64,000 nt of DNA, taken from Rhynchospora pubera (Eukaryota; Streptophyta; Magnoliopsida; Poales; Cyperaceae). Below the pieces are notes generated by a model. The model was given only the letters and a program-made list of their open reading frames with translations, ran no database searches and was not told where the DNA came from. Location: assembly GCA_028095005.1 (NCBI GenBank), contig CM051459.1:255674229-255738228 (forward strand). The letters run 5' to 3'. A program made the position numbers and the translations under genes. Numbering within the stretch: the first letter of the stretch is position 1; the number at the start of each line of letters is the position of its first letter. Positions 21,612 through 33,303 of this stretch are shown here, in pieces.

Positions 21612-23201
21612 CTAATCGGAGTCTCCATAAAATCTCAATATCCTTTTCTTAACATCCTCTGGTGTAAATTTAACAGCAACAAAATTGTTGTGAGACCGGT
21701 ACCATCCACGGTACATTGGTACCAGCATTGCCTCCACCGTGAGTCTAACCTCTTCTCTCATCGCTGCATCAGCAATCACCCAATCTTTTCTCTCCTTCAT
21801 TGCCTTATCAAAATTGATTTCAAATTTCCGCAACCTCTCGATATCGTCGTCTTCATTATGGACAGGTAGCAAGGCTGACATGTCAGCCCACCCAGATCGC
21901 ACGTGACCATCCATAAACCGGCGTGCTTTTGTGCTATGTCCATTCACCCAGTCATCGCCTAAAATCATATTTAGATGACAACCTTGTATCTTTTTCATGA
22001 TGTATTGAAGGTTATTTGCTAGAAATAGGTATGATAGGGCCGCATCACTGTAAGTCTCAGCCTTGGAATCAATCTTACATAACAAAACAAATAGTATCCA
22101 TGCAATTGTCACCGAAAGAATTGATCCATCTGCTAGGTTAGCTTGTTCAAAGAATGAAGACTTGCAGTCTGGAGGGAGATCGATGAGAATCTCATGAAGA
22201 GAGTGCTCGAAATCGGCTAAATATGCCAAGTAATTCATCACGTACCGAGTCAACGGATGTATTGCACCACCACGTACTGCAGATGACTTTACTGGATCCT
22301 TTTGAATTGCCAATTCAAACTCAGATACTACCGATCTGATAGCTTTCGATAGTTTGTCAAGTGATGACATCGCCTGTGATCTTACAGAGTGAGCAGGCTC
22401 AGACCCGAACATTGATTCAATATCTGGTAAGAGATCGGATAGCACAACGTACATATTCAAAAGCCGAAATAGCTTTTCGGGTGAAGGTTTCAGGTACACG
22501 GCAACTGTTTCAGGAAAGGTCAAGAAGCTCAATGCCATGTCACACGATATTGTAAAAAATATTGAGTTACGCACCGACTCAGGCGACACAGCAAAGATCT
22601 CATGACACAGCTGGTGCTCATCAGAGCAGGACTGTACCATAGCGGGTGCCATGTCTGTCCATGATTTTATATGGCGGTCCAAGATTTCCCATTTGAGTTT
22701 TCTTATGACCTTTGCTTGGTTCGAGGATTGATCGAACCCGAGACGAACCATTTGAGATTTTAAGTTTGACCGGCGCATCGACTGGTACATGGACACGCAC
22801 TCCTCACCGTACCCAGTAGCGAGCATGGTCTCGGCAATTGAACAGGCATCTGCGATCTCGTCGCATTGCAAATCGACATCCGATGAGATCGAAAACAAGT
22901 GGCGCTTGAACAATTCTTCTAAGTGTTGCATGGCAGATTCAAGAAGAGTATGAATTTTTACAAGTTCACTATGTCGTAAAGATGCGGAGCTGCGAGAGGC
23001 CGACTTAGAGAGGTGGAGAAGGTGAGAATGAAGATGGGATGTTGCCTGGAGGAAAGAGGGGGAGTGAGAGGAGTGTGGGTCCCAGTTGGAGATGGTAGAA
23101 CTGACGATGGAGATGGATTGGGAAATGGATTGAGTGATGGGGTGATCTAAACGGAAGGAAGTTGGTTCTGCCAGGAGGTCTCGGAGCGGTGTTACCGCCA
23201 T
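21612..23201 (-). CDS. EXO70: Exocyst subunit EXO70 family protein
   Basis: A single uninterrupted exon of 529 codons. EXO70 is the exocyst subunit that binds plasma-membrane phosphoinositides and helps tether secretory vesicles; plants have many paralogues. Family landmarks: IADACSIAETMLATGYGEEC (about 116-135), the WEILDRHIKSW region (about 171), the highly conserved GGAIHPLTRYVMNYL (311-325), DDWVNGHSTKARRFMDGH-type core, and a C-terminal KFTPEDVKKRILRFYGDSD. The N terminus is compact, so the protein is shorter than the usual 600-680 residues. An intronless structure is usual for expanded plant EXO70 clades; the paralogue (H-like or other) cannot be fixed by eye. No stops or frameshifts; likely functional. 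Confidence 0.95.
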   Translation of the reverse strand: MAVTPLRDLLAEPTSFRLDHPITQSISQSISIVSSTISNWDPHSSHSPSFLQATSHLHSHLLHLSKSASRSSASLRHSELVKIHTLLESAMQHLEELFKRHLFSISSDVDLQCDEIADACSIAETMLATGYGEECVSMYQSMRRSNLKSQMVRLGFDQSSNQAKVIRKLKWEILDRHIKSWTDMAPAMVQSCSDEHQLCHEIFAVSPESVRNSIFFTISCDMALSFLTFPETVAVYLKPSPEKLFRLLNMYVVLSDLLPDIESMFGSEPAHSVRSQAMSSLDKLSKAIRSVVSEFELAIQKDPVKSSAVRGGAIHPLTRYVMNYLAYLADFEHSLHEILIDLPPDCKSSFFEQANLADGSILSVTIAWILFVLLCKIDSKAETYSDAALSYLFLANNLQYIMKKIQGCHLNMILGDDWVNGHSTKARRFMDGHVRSGWADMSALLPVHNEDDDIERLRKFEINFDKAMKERKDWVIADAAMREEVRLTVEAMLVPMYRGWYRSHNNFVAVKFTPEDVKKRILRFYGDSD

Positions 23202-23309
23202 CCTTTTTATTCAAATATCTGGAGTTTGCTTTAGTTTAGAAACAAAGGTTCTTCGATCTGATGTAGGAAAGAGGAAGAGAGATTTAATTTAGGAGAATGG
23301 AAGTATCAT

Positions 23310-23330
23310 CAAGTGATATATATATAGAGA
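23310..23330 (-). promoter_or_regulatory. Putative EXO70 TATA box
   Basis: On the minus strand CTCTATATATATATCACTT lies about 110-120 bp upstream of the EXO70 ATG at 23201, a typical plant TATA position allowing a leader of roughly 85 bases. Confidence 0.55.
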
Positions 23331-23517
23331 TGGTTCGTTGAGAGTAGGCTTTACCGCGGAGAAATACGCGGAGCAAAATTCCTCCGTGCACTTGGAACAG
23401 TCATCCCTCTGAGGACGAGTGGACTTTAAGTTGTTCTTGTTTTATGGGCCGAATGAAGGATACTTGTAGTTGCATTTGACGTTGACGCAGCCCTAGTTTT
23501 GAAGAAGACTTCGGAAA

Positions 23518-23670
23518 GGCACGTTTGGATGCTGCGTTGAGAAAGAAGTTAGGAAGAGGAAAAAAAAAAAGAAATAAATTATAAATAATTTAAACTTTTT
23601 ACAAAGTTACATATTTTTTAATACTTCTTTTCACTTCTTCACTTCTTCCTACACCTATTCAAACGGAGCC
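23518..23670. mobile_element. MITE, CGTTTGGAT family (copy 2)
   Basis: 153 bp, inverted ends GGCACGTTTGGAT and ATTCAAACGGAGCC, flanked by 3-bp duplications AAA. It lies about 320 bp upstream of the EXO70 start. Confidence 0.78.
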
Positions 23671-23764
23671 AAAAATAAGTAGGCAAAGAGAAGGACTTAA
23701 GCAATAAATGAATTTAGATGTATGATAAGGAAATTGGACGTTTCATTGTCCTATTCTTATCATG

Positions 23765-23905
23765 GGGTGCGTTTGGATCGTTGGAAGAAAGAAGAAGAAG
23801 AAGAAGGAAGAAGAAGAAGAAGAAAAAAAATTATAAACAAATCCAAACTCTTCACAAAGTTACAAACTTCCTAATACTTCTTCCCACACCTATCTAAACG
23901 CACCC
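23765..23905. mobile_element. MITE, CGTTTGGAT family (copy 3)
   Basis: 141 bp, GGGTGCGTTTGGAT and ATCTAAACGCACCC, 3-bp flank duplications ATG. The interior GAAGAAGAAG tract and AATCCAAACTCTTCACAAAG match copy 6. Confidence 0.82.
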
Positions 23906-23908
23906 ATG

Positions 23909-24658
23909 GGGGCGTTCCACGTAGTCGCTATACCTATCTGGATCAACAACTAAAAATTGAATTGTTATATTGTAAATTATATTGCCACTCAATGCTTGTA
24001 ATTAATAATAAATAACAAGTTACCCTAAAAAAAAGATAATAAATAACAAGTCACTAATTTTTAAATTCTTATTTAGTAAATGCAATTCAACAATTAAGAA
24101 AAAAATATTGAAAAACCATTATTAATGTATTATCAACATATAATAATATAATTAATTTGCTTGCAGCAATTTCTACTTGATTGGTAATATCTCATAAATA
24201 AATAATATGTATATCCTTGTATCCTTGTATGATATTATACTTATACATATAGTACCATCACATGACCCACTATACGATAAAACGGAATACAATCGCTACA
24301 CTCGACCAAAATTCTATCATTTTCTAGATTACTGGCCCAAAGGGGCATGCCACGAATAGAATAGACTTATTACAAAATAATTTATAGCGGTTTTTTAAAA
24401 TTAATACACCTAAAACAATCTATATTTTAATTAATTTTTGGATTAGTCCACCCAAGATAAAGTCAGTGCCAATAGAAACATCATTATTTGTGGAGTTTTT
24501 GACTTACAAAATTCAGAGGTCACGCTCTAGTCAGTCAGAAGAGTTCACACGCATTGATACATTTTACAGCGGGAATGTCGACGGTTACTCGGTGAAGAAT
24601 TCTCTTCTTGTCAGTAAACTACAAAATAGAAATTGTGTTAATTTATTCGTACTATTAA
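23909..24658. other. Intergenic, AT-rich
   Basis: No gene or repeat recognised. Confidence 0.55.
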
Positions 24659-24672
24659 TTGACTAATTATGT

Positions 24673-24766
24673 TCTTTGTAACTAACATTTTGTAATCATC
24701 TTTTTATATTTTTAATATTTTTTTTTTTTGTGGGTTGTCTCTCGCCAAGTAACCTTTAAAAAAAGT
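24673..24766 (+). mobile_element. Very short retroposon insertion with 14-bp TSD
   Basis: 94 bp flanked by a perfect 14-bp repeat TTGACTAATTATGT (24659-24672 and 24767-24780). It ends GGTTGTCTCTCGCCAAGTAA, CC, TTT and a short A run; GGTT/AACC can form a stem. Reads as a severely 5'-truncated L1-type tail. Confidence 0.7.
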
Positions 24767-24855
24767 TTGACTAATTATGTCTTTACTTTGCCAACGCGGA
24801 AAACTTAGTTCACAAGTATAAAGCTTTAATTAGGGTATGTTGTTAGCAACATATT

Positions 24856-25013
24856 GGCTCCGTTTGGATAGGTGTGGGAAGAAGGGGAGAAGGGAAGAAG
24901 TGGGAAAAAATATTGAGAAGTGTGTAATTTTGTGAAAAATTTGAATTGTTTATAATTTTTTTTCTTCCCTTCTTCCTTCTTCCTACTTCTTCTCAACGCA
25001 TCTAGACGGAGGC
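24856..25013. mobile_element. MITE, CGTTTGGAT family (copy 4, inverted)
   Basis: 158 bp, GGCTCCGTTTGGAT and AGACGGAGGC ends, 3-bp flank duplications ATT. The interior is reverse-oriented relative to copies 2, 3 and 6. Confidence 0.78.
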
Positions 25014-25016
25014 ATT

Positions 25017-28000
25017 GAGTCAAATTACATGAAAACAAAACACATCATACATTTGAAATATGTGGTGCAATTAAATTACATTTGAATATATCGGGTTTAT
25101 AAACACTAGCTCTATTCTCGCGCGTTGCGCGATGCATTCATATCTAAATATGCAGCGAAACAATTTCCTAAGGAGCGTGAATATGTTATGGACGACATAA
25201 ATAAAGTCGCATATATACTTTGTTAAATTGTAAAACATTACTTTAATCATCCAAGCAAATGTAAACATTAAATTGATGGAACTATCATGTTGCATTTTTT
25301 TTTAATAATTGATAACAATCATGTTGGATTTTTTTTAAGTCTAATTAAAAAACACATGCAAATAAACAAAACAATTAAGTCCTACATGTACTTGTAGCAT
25401 TTTTAAGGAAAAAAATATATAAATTAATTTGCCAGCCTATACAAAATGAAGCCTAAATTAAGTTCAACCAGAGACATTATGTAACTATATAAATTGTTGT
25501 TTCATAAGTCTCAATCTCATATCAAACTTCAATTGTACAACTATAGAAATAATGAATACCAACATATCAGTTAGTGATCTCTCATTGAGTAACCCCTCGC
25601 ATTGATCTCTCATGCAACCAAATTTTTGTAAAGTAAACCTGCAATTGTAGAATGAGGATAAAAAACTCATAAGCAATTTTCATGTACAACTGTTAGAGAA
25701 CAACTGGTAGCCTAATTGATATGGCAATATTTCACCATCTGCTCTCTTTCAGAGTCCAGACCATGAATTAAACGTAGTACTATCTTATTAAATTTCTGAA
25801 AAAGAAAAGATAACACAATCAGTCACTGCATGGTGTTTCTTCTTCATAAGAACACTTATCTGTGTCACAATGAGCTAAAACTCATTTTTATTTACAAAGC
25901 ATAAATAATTATTGCTTATCGATATTTAACAAAGCTACATTAGTGAGGCCTAAACCAACATAGCACCAGAATTTGACACGATGAACTAAAAATTTCAAAA
26001 ATACACCTTAGAAATAACTGAATTAGAGAGAAAAAAGAAAGGAAGAAGAAGAAATTTACTTTCTTTTAGCAGTTATTACATGTTGTCTTCACTAAAAGGC
26101 CTGTACCTCTGATATTTGTAACGTAAACATGTAGCACATAAATCAGGAAAAAAAAGAAATCCAAAATATTGTTTGAAATTGTCAAATCCAGAGATTGTTT
26201 AGACGAATAGCAAATAAGAAGAAAGAAAAACCTACCAATCATTTTACTTAACAGTAGAGACATCAAATCACACCAAACCACTACCTCAGCGGCTTGAAGC
26301 CTGTCAGTTTAAATGAATAAAACTACGTTATAAAAATAATTATAAACTACAAAGCCAATCCAAACCAGCATGAACTTTTTTCTTATCCAACATTTCTCAA
26401 CTGATTTTGGGCAAAAAACAAAACTGAAATTGAATAAAGAAAGCTAGAACAACCCATAAGCATGGTGTCACGCATAGATCGGAGTTTGGAATCTTGGCCT
26501 CGTGCATCCAATAATCACCCGTTGCTCAGGCTTGCCGAAGCTAATTATCTACCTAAATCAAAACTTGCCTGAAAGAGAAACAAAGATGTACTTATGTGCA
26601 CAGTTGACACTGAGAGAGAATAGTACATCATAGTAATGCCTAATGAAGGAAATGACATTAGAAAAAAGCAATTTTGGACAGACATCAGCCTTTAACTGTG
26701 AACAATCTAAGTTAAATCAAGTTTGTATGAAGGGTAATCCTTAACCGAATTATCCCGTTAGCAAGGACTAATAATGCAAGCAAGTTTCCGGATTGTAAAT
26801 TGCATTATACAAATTGGCTAACCTAATTGTGCATATGTATGGAGGGCAATTACTATATTCGTATTCACCGTGAGACTTACAACCAAGATGGAAATTAGAA
26901 ATAGACTCCAAACACAACCTACAAAAACAGAAATATATACATAGCAAAAACAGAAATCTATACATAGCAAAAGTTTACTGCTACTATCTGACAAATACTA
27001 AGAAAAGTATAAATGCACGAATAAAATTATATTAAGGATGACAAATTACAAATGAAGAAAAAGAAAAACCCGAAAAAATGACAGATCAATCAAAGACTCG
27101 AAGAATCTGAGCAATAATCCCTGCTATGACAAAATATAATAATAGATGAGAAGTAACAAAATTTAAATCATGATAATACACAAAGAATCTAAAACCAAAA
27201 GATCATTATTATAGAAATCTCATTTCTAATGTGAAGTTCTAGTAGTAACTCACAAATAATCGGATCAAGCAAGTTTAAAAATTGCAATCCTTACCTATAA
27301 TTTTTTTTTTTTTTTTGCCTTTGAGAGTTAATTGTCTCGGTATTTTATAAGACCAACTTGCAGGAAAATAAAAATTCACCAACTCTTATTATTCGTAAAT
27401 GATGCTTACAATTGATTGCTTTCATAGAGAACTCTCATGTAAGTAGTGAATAAAAATGTTGTGCATGAAAAACACAATCCACCCTGCATAAATCCATATA
27501 AAGGCAGTTGCAAAATACCTTTGAGTTGCAGATTTAAAAATTATTATTTCCTTCAACCCTTCTAATTAATGGAAGCAAATTGGAGATGAGTACCTCGCCT
27601 GGAAAAATCCATCCATTATGAATCGTATAAACACCAGAAAATTCCCCAATGTGTTAATTAAAATATTAAAAAAAAACTTGAGGTGCCAAATACAAATTAT
27701 GCACGATAGAGCTATGTTTGCTTACCTTATGGCAAGTTTAGCCATTCCTAGAGTCGCAGATCAACCTTCACAGACCAGAAAGGGGACTTCACGCAAACGG
27801 CAAAAGTTGGCACCTACAATGCAGCTAAAAAGAGCAAGCATGGATTCAATTACCTTAAGAAACACTATAATGTGATTAGTTTTTTTGACCTCGCATGGCT
27901 CAGCAGTACCAGGAAATAATCGCATGGCTCAGCATTACCTGTATTAATTCATTTCATGTCACAACATTCATTAGTGGACAATTATTTGGTAAAAAAAATT

Positions 28001-28030
28001 ATAAACACATGAAGAAACATAAACCTTATT
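25017..28030 (-). other. AT-rich region with splice-like signals, possible 3' part of a transcript
   Basis: No long ORF. On the minus strand several short segments are bounded by good acceptors and donors, e.g. GCATTGTAG before 27822 with CATAAG|GTAAGC near 27726, CCATTAATTAG with CTCAAAG|GTATTT near 27520, and TTTCAG|GCAAG near 26568. All reading frames close quickly, so these would be non-coding exons or 3' UTR of the candidate gene to the right. Confidence 0.3.
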
Positions 28031-29858
28031 TCAAATCTTAGGCCAAGAAATAAAAAAGTTGCGCTTGTTCAATATAGACATCAAATAATCGATACATCCC
28101 TTTGGATAATGCCTTCGACCCATGAGCGAATCAGCACACACCTAATTAAATAGGAGAAACAAAAAAGGGAAAATAAAATCAATCTGAAATCAGCACCAGC
28201 AGAAAACAATATATATATATATATTTGAAAAGAGTAGCTTGAAGGCTACCGTTTCATTATATGAAACATGAAAAATACAATGTTTGCAAAGTTAAAAAAC
28301 CAAATCTGATTATTTTCCCGAGCTACCCATACTTTTTATCAAGAAACTGGCTAATCTTGAACCTAGACTGTTCAATACTCCTAAACCCAATTATTACATC
28401 ATTGCTCTTTCAAGCACTCTTCCCTTTGGCTATGTAAAGACGACAATGGGACTTTATTCTATTTCCCTCAGGTTTGAAGTGCTGATATTTGATATTCCAC
28501 ACCCTAATTATGGCATCCCTGACAATACTCTCAGAAACAATATGAACAGACTTCTTTGTAGAGGTTGTGCATATGCTTTCCAAGAATTTCTTATAAAATA
28601 AATATCAAATTTAGAATTGGTAGGAATTTTAAATGCACAAAGCTTGACCCAGCATATGACCTTATCTATTCATTCATAATTTAATTGCTTGTTAGAAAAA
28701 TATACCTTAGTTTTTATCTTGTTGCCATCCAACAACTCATCCTGCAAAAATTGGATATAGTGATAAGCTAATAGCACCCACATCAATTTTACAATTGAAA
28801 AATGGAAACCAAATATTTAGAGTATAAACATAATAGCTTACTCTTTACAGCATATCGAACCAAATTGTACTCTTTTGTGTAACTGCATCTCTTTTATGCA
28901 GCATGAGAATACAGAGCTAATTCAAATGTACAGCCGAGCTTAATTATATCCATAATAAAAAGCAAGTATCTACATTGGTCTAAACACAATCAACCATGTT
29001 ATTGATTAAAAATTAAGAAGAAAGCTTTTCTTATTATGAACCCAACAATTGGACTCTAGCATTTCTCTAAAACTAAATATAAAAGCTTATAGGTGGATTT
29101 TTCCCTTTGAGATCCCTAATCAACTAAAAATTAAATATTCAGGACGATAAAATGAACATAGTAAAAAAAAAAGCAAGGAATTTTAACTTCCTAAAACTGA
29201 ACCAAATTGGAACTCTACCGTACACGCACCTAAATAACATATATAAATAAGTAGATGAAGTTTTAATTGAAAAGAGCAGGATATAATTAAGATTAAATGG
29301 ATGATAACTCACCTTGCCAAAGCAAGAGATGTGTAGAAGGCGCCCAGCTCCTAAGGGCAAGAGAGGAAGCCAACATGGCTGGATGGTAGAAAAGCCTAGA
29401 AAAACAGAAAAAATTCAAATAAATGAAGTACATAGATGCAAGAAATGAGAAGGAACAACGCAACCTGACCAAAAATGAGAGTGTGAAAGCAAAAAAGGAA
29501 CTCAAGGCTTGGATCAAGAAATTTAAAAATATATTAACTGATATTTCTCCATATAACAAATCTCCACGTTATTCCGTGTCTCCTGTGGAAGAAACCTACA
29601 ATCGATAAAGAAAAGAACCCCAATCAGAAAAGAAAACATCCAAAGACAAATTGAAAAGTCCAACAAAAGAGAAAGCGTAGAAAAGAGAAATCAACAACTC
29701 GTCTCTCTTTCACCTTGGGAGGTGCACGGAAAGGATCTAGATCTAGATCTAGATTGGCGCTGCAGAGGAGAATGTAGAGAATGAGAGGTGATAGGAGAGG
29801 ATGCATCAGATTGACGTGAGGTGAGCAGCAGAGCAGGCGATGAAAATCGAAGAGACAT
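28031..29858 (-). CDS. Candidate 4-exon gene, possible organelle-targeted small protein
   Basis: Proposed from splice signals only. Exons (minus): 29714-29858, 29323-29396, 28706-28741, 28031-28141; together 121 codons in one frame. Donors AAG|GTGAAA, AAG|GTGAGT, AAG|GTATAT and acceptors TTTTTCTAG, TTTTTGCAG, TTTAATTAG are canonical and all phases agree. The first exon (MSLRFSSPALLLTS..., Ser/Arg-rich, no acidic residue except one) looks like a transit peptide; the last includes VCADSLMGRRHYPKGCIDYL. I recognise no family. A retroposon tail sits in intron 3. An in-frame earlier ATG exists at 29927. The alternative is a non-coding transcript or a decayed gene. Confidence 0.35.
28210..28620 (-). 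mobile_element. Retroposon 3' tail (L1-type), minus strand
   Basis: On the minus strand it ends ATGAAACGGTAGCCTTCAAG, CTAC, TCTTTTCAAA and an (AT)n run; GTAGC/GCTAC forms a stem before the tail, as in the other retroposon ends here. Interior frames are interrupted. The 5' limit is uncertain and no TSD was identified. Confidence 0.5.
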
Positions 29859-30801
29859 GGTGTGCGTGGAAAAAGTGAAGATGGAGACAGAAAGGAAGGG
29901 AATCTCGTATTCTCCTCTTCGCTGCATAGGAAAAGCACTTACTCAAACGAACGGCTCGGATGAAGTGATGAAAAGGAACGGCCAGGATTGCAGAACTGTT
30001 CTTTCCACAGTGACTCACGTGCATCGCACGAAAGGCAAAATGTATATGTTTCTAATTCTAATGCTTATATGATGAAGCATGGGATCAGACGTTATGCTAA
30101 AGCACGTCATATATATGAAAAGTTTCTCATTGAACGAAATGAGAATTCATAAATGATGATTTTTTTTTTTTGGATGAATTTTAGCCGTTGAATTGATGGA
30201 ATGGTTCTAAAATTAGTTCTCTCAAGGAAGTGTCCATATTGATAATTTGACATGTGCTCGCATGCTTTTATAGTCGGAAGAAGTCTTTCTTTCGGGATTT
30301 TACTTCTTCAATCTTCTAGCAGAGAGAGCTGGAATAAAAACTGGGAAGAAAAAAGAAATTAATAAAATAATGGGAGCTTCCTTTTTTTTATCCATCATTT
30401 TTTTTGTAACGCATACCTTCTAAATTATTGAAGAGAGAGAAAACGCATTAACTATAGCTGCCTTTTTGCCTCTTCGATATTCTATTTTTCCATCCCAAGT
30501 GACCTTCCATGTTTTTCTTTCCTGCGTTTCAGTTTGATCTAAAGATAAATTGCATCTTGCTATATCGATATGTTATACCAGTATATTGTTTTTCTATTTC
30601 ACTTTGGCTTCACCGGTATATGTTGCATGCAACATATTGGAATATTGCTCATTTATCTTAATATGAATAATTATTGTGCTCTTTGTACTACTCCAGCTTT
30701 TTTTTTTTTTAAAATGTACTACAGCTGCTAAATGCTGATCAGCAGGGAATAAGTTAACGGAGATGAATTTTTAATTTCACCAGTGTTTTTTAAAAACGGC
30801 A
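29859..30801. other. Leader of the candidate gene and intergenic DNA
   Basis: To about 30030 the minus strand is pyrimidine-rich as expected for a 5' leader. Beyond that AT-rich sequence without recognised features. Confidence 0.4.
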
Positions 30802-30816
30802 AAAATTAGATATAAC

Positions 30817-31202
30817 CTATGTTGCACGGATACTTCTAAAATACTGTCGCATCTGTATCGCCCGGTATCTGATACCGATTTTAGTGTGATTCTCATCCGA
30901 TATTCCACATGATGAATCATATTATTTTATTTTATCTGACCGACGGATTTGGTCTAAATTTGTCAAGATATGCGTTGGATTCATTTTTGTAAGTATGTTT
31001 TGAATATATTTTTTGAGTTGGATACACTATAGTGGTAGTGGTAGTTGAACTACAAAAAAATCATATATTTTGATATCAAATGTGATTTTTTATTATTTTA
31101 TATATATTCCCGTATTCTAATTTTTTGAAAAATACCAAATTCCTACACACGCATCGTATCCGATACGATACCAGCACCCGCACCCGCACCCGTGCAACAT
31201 AG
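30817..31202. mobile_element. hAT-type MITE, 8-bp TSD
   Basis: 386 bp, inverted ends CTATGTTGCACGG and CCGTGCAACATAG, flanked by perfect 8-bp duplications GATATAAC (30809-30816, 31203-31210). Removing it restores the TIR of the host element, confirming the boundaries. Confidence 0.9.
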
Positions 31203-31235
31203 GATATAACCCTATGCAAACTTTGCCAATTGGGA

Positions 31236-31928
31236 TTATGGGACTGAGCAAAAAACTCGGCTCTCGTGAGCTAGCTCGAACTCGAATCAGATAATACTCG
31301 ATAGCAACTCGAGCTACACCGGCTCGGAAGGCCCATGAGCTGAGTTCGAGTTGCCTTCAGCTCGCTCAGTCCAACTCGTGAGCTTAGCCCAATTCGTTTG
31401 TTTAGTCTGTAACCTAGTCCAGTTTTTAATCACTATTCTATAACCTTAAGTTCTTTTCATTTTTAGGGGAAAAATAGCCGTATCTTCCTCCTGACCCCGT
31501 TTGGATCGTATGGGAATAGGAGAAATAGTTTCTTCCTAGACGTAAATTTATTATAAACAATCCAAACTCTTCACAAAGTTACACAATTCTCAATACTTTT
31601 CGCCTAGGAATAGGCTATTCCTCTTATTCCTAAGCAATCCAAACGGAGCCCTTGATCTCTTCGTGTGCCTTCTATGTGCATTTTAAACACTGTTTAATAT
31701 TTTTTTTGTTTGCTTTTTAGTTTAGCCCATTACGAATTTTCAAAGTTTGATATTTAATAGCGAGCTAGTTTTCAAGCCATGAGCCAACTCGAGTTCTAAT
31801 GAGTTGAGTATGAGCTGCTAAAAAAACTCGAAATTGCCTTGTGTGCTGAGCTGAGCCAGCTCGACTTGAGATGAGCTTGAGTTCGAGTTAGCCTTGGCTC
31901 GCTCAGGCTCAGCTCATCTACACCCCTG
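31236..31928. mobile_element. Nested element rich in CTCGAG/GAGCTCG-like motifs
   Basis: Bounded by ATTGGGA direct repeats (31229-31235, 31929-31935). The ends carry many AACTCGAGCT / GAGCTGAGCC inverted motifs, a common plant repeat style. It itself contains a CGTTTGGAT MITE at 31495-31651. Confidence 0.6.
31495..31651. mobile_element. MITE, CGTTTGGAT family (copy 5)
   Basis: About 157 bp, CCGTTTGGATCG and CAATCCAAACGG ends, interior AACTCTTCACAAAGTTACAC shared with the family. Innermost insertion of the nest. A TGA duplication is possible but not certain. Confidence 0.75.
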
Positions 31929-32789
31929 ATTGGGAATAACCCCTTACAGTCTTTCAAATCGAAAATAACCCCTATAATCTTTATACTCATGGAAATAACC
32001 CCTTTTATTAAATTCATCATTTTATTTATTTTAAAAAATCAATTCATAATTTGTGACCGAATTGCCCTTCTTCCCTGTAAAATATGTGCATCCTTGAAAT
32101 GGCAGTTCTCATTATTCTTTTTGCATTATGTCATGTTAAATAGTCATTAAAGCTTGATTAATTTCTATAAAGATAATCGCTGTTTATCCCTTCTAGTACT
32201 AAGGCGACACATAACCGTTATAGAGAATTTGATGATTGTGTTTCCATTTTATTGTGCCCTGCCCTCAATCCTCAAATCAAATTCACAGTAAAGAGATTAA
32301 TCATGATCAACGAGCTTCAAAATCACCGAACAGCTAATGATTTCTTCAGCGCATTCAAACGTCCATTTAATTTTTTTCTTGGTGCTGAATTGTTGTTCGT
32401 ACTATGCCATTATATTTAAGAAATAATTAAAAAACAATTCAAATAACAAAATAAAATTGTGGATTAGCAACATGATGCTATCTTTACTTCATATTGGAGA
32501 TTGCTTTAATGACTAAACCCACTAAACATCTAAGAATGCAAAATGCCATTTTGAGGTTGCAAATAGAACCACTGTATCGATGGAAGAAGATGAAATATTT
32601 TTGGCAAGCGCAAGGAGGGCAATTTGGTCACAAAATTATAATGGTTAATTTTTAATAAAAAAAGGATGAATTTAAAGGGAAGGGGTTATATCCATGGGTA
32701 TAAAGATTATTGGGGGTTATTTCCAATTTGAAATATTGCAGAGGATTATTTTAAGTTAGTAAAGTTAATAGGGGGTTATATCTAATTTT

Positions 32790-33303
32790 AATTTAAAAAT
32801 TGTATTGGACCGGCCGGTTTAATCCAAACCATCTACCACCAGCTGATCCTGCTCAGCAGTGAATAAGGTAGACAATTGTGGTCCATGCTACAAAACCGTA
32901 TTGAACCGATCGGTTTAGTCTTCGAAACCGACCTCTCTTTACCTTTTCTTCAGCGACGCTTTCCTTTCGTCAAAAAAAAAACCCCGACTCTCACTCTCTT
33001 TCTCCGACAACTCCTCCTATCACTGCCGTCGTCAAGGGCTTATCCCTGGATCGGTTCAGGCGATCCACGCTTCCTAGTAAGCGTCCTAGCACTCTGCCCT
33101 CTTCCTTCTCAGCTTTGTCTATCTTGAGAGAATGTAGACAAGGGTTTACCTGAGAAGAATAGCTCTCAGGAAGTAAGTCTTTGCATCTATCTTTTGATTC
33201 GGTTGCCTTCTATACTTTAGATTCGTCCATGTATCCTTGCTGCCCCATGTGTGTAGCAAACCCTAGTCAGGGTTTTAGTGGACAAAATTTGTACATTAAA
33301 GAT
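32790..33303 (+). other. Promoter/leader-like region with orphan splice donor
   Basis: GC-richer than its surroundings, with pyrimidine tracts (33000-33120), and an exon-like end AGCTCTCAGGAA|GTAAGT at 33172. It resembles the non-coding first exon of a plant gene. Any downstream exons would have lain beyond the 7.5-kb retroposon nest that starts at 33316; I could not identify them. Confidence 0.35.

Larger units (their letters stand above)
30802..32789. mobile_element. TIR element hosting two nested MITEs
   Basis: Ends AAAATTAGATATAACCC and its complement at 32773-32789. The arms remain inverted-similar for about 200 bp once the inserts are removed: AATCTTTATACTCATGGA near 31975 matches the complement near 32695. 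The left arm was split first by a hAT-type MITE (30817-31202) and a second element (31236-31928). The core 32040-32640 has no ORF. No certain target duplication; a non-autonomous DNA element. Confidence 0.7.

Noticed and set aside
27618..27875. 85-aa plus-strand ORF
   Set aside because: Antisense to exon-like minus-strand segments, composition typical of random AT-rich sequence.
29624..29938. 104-aa minus-strand ORF
   Set aside because: Pyrimidine-rich leader and intron of the candidate gene read in another frame; the MSLRFSS frame with a splice donor is more plausible.
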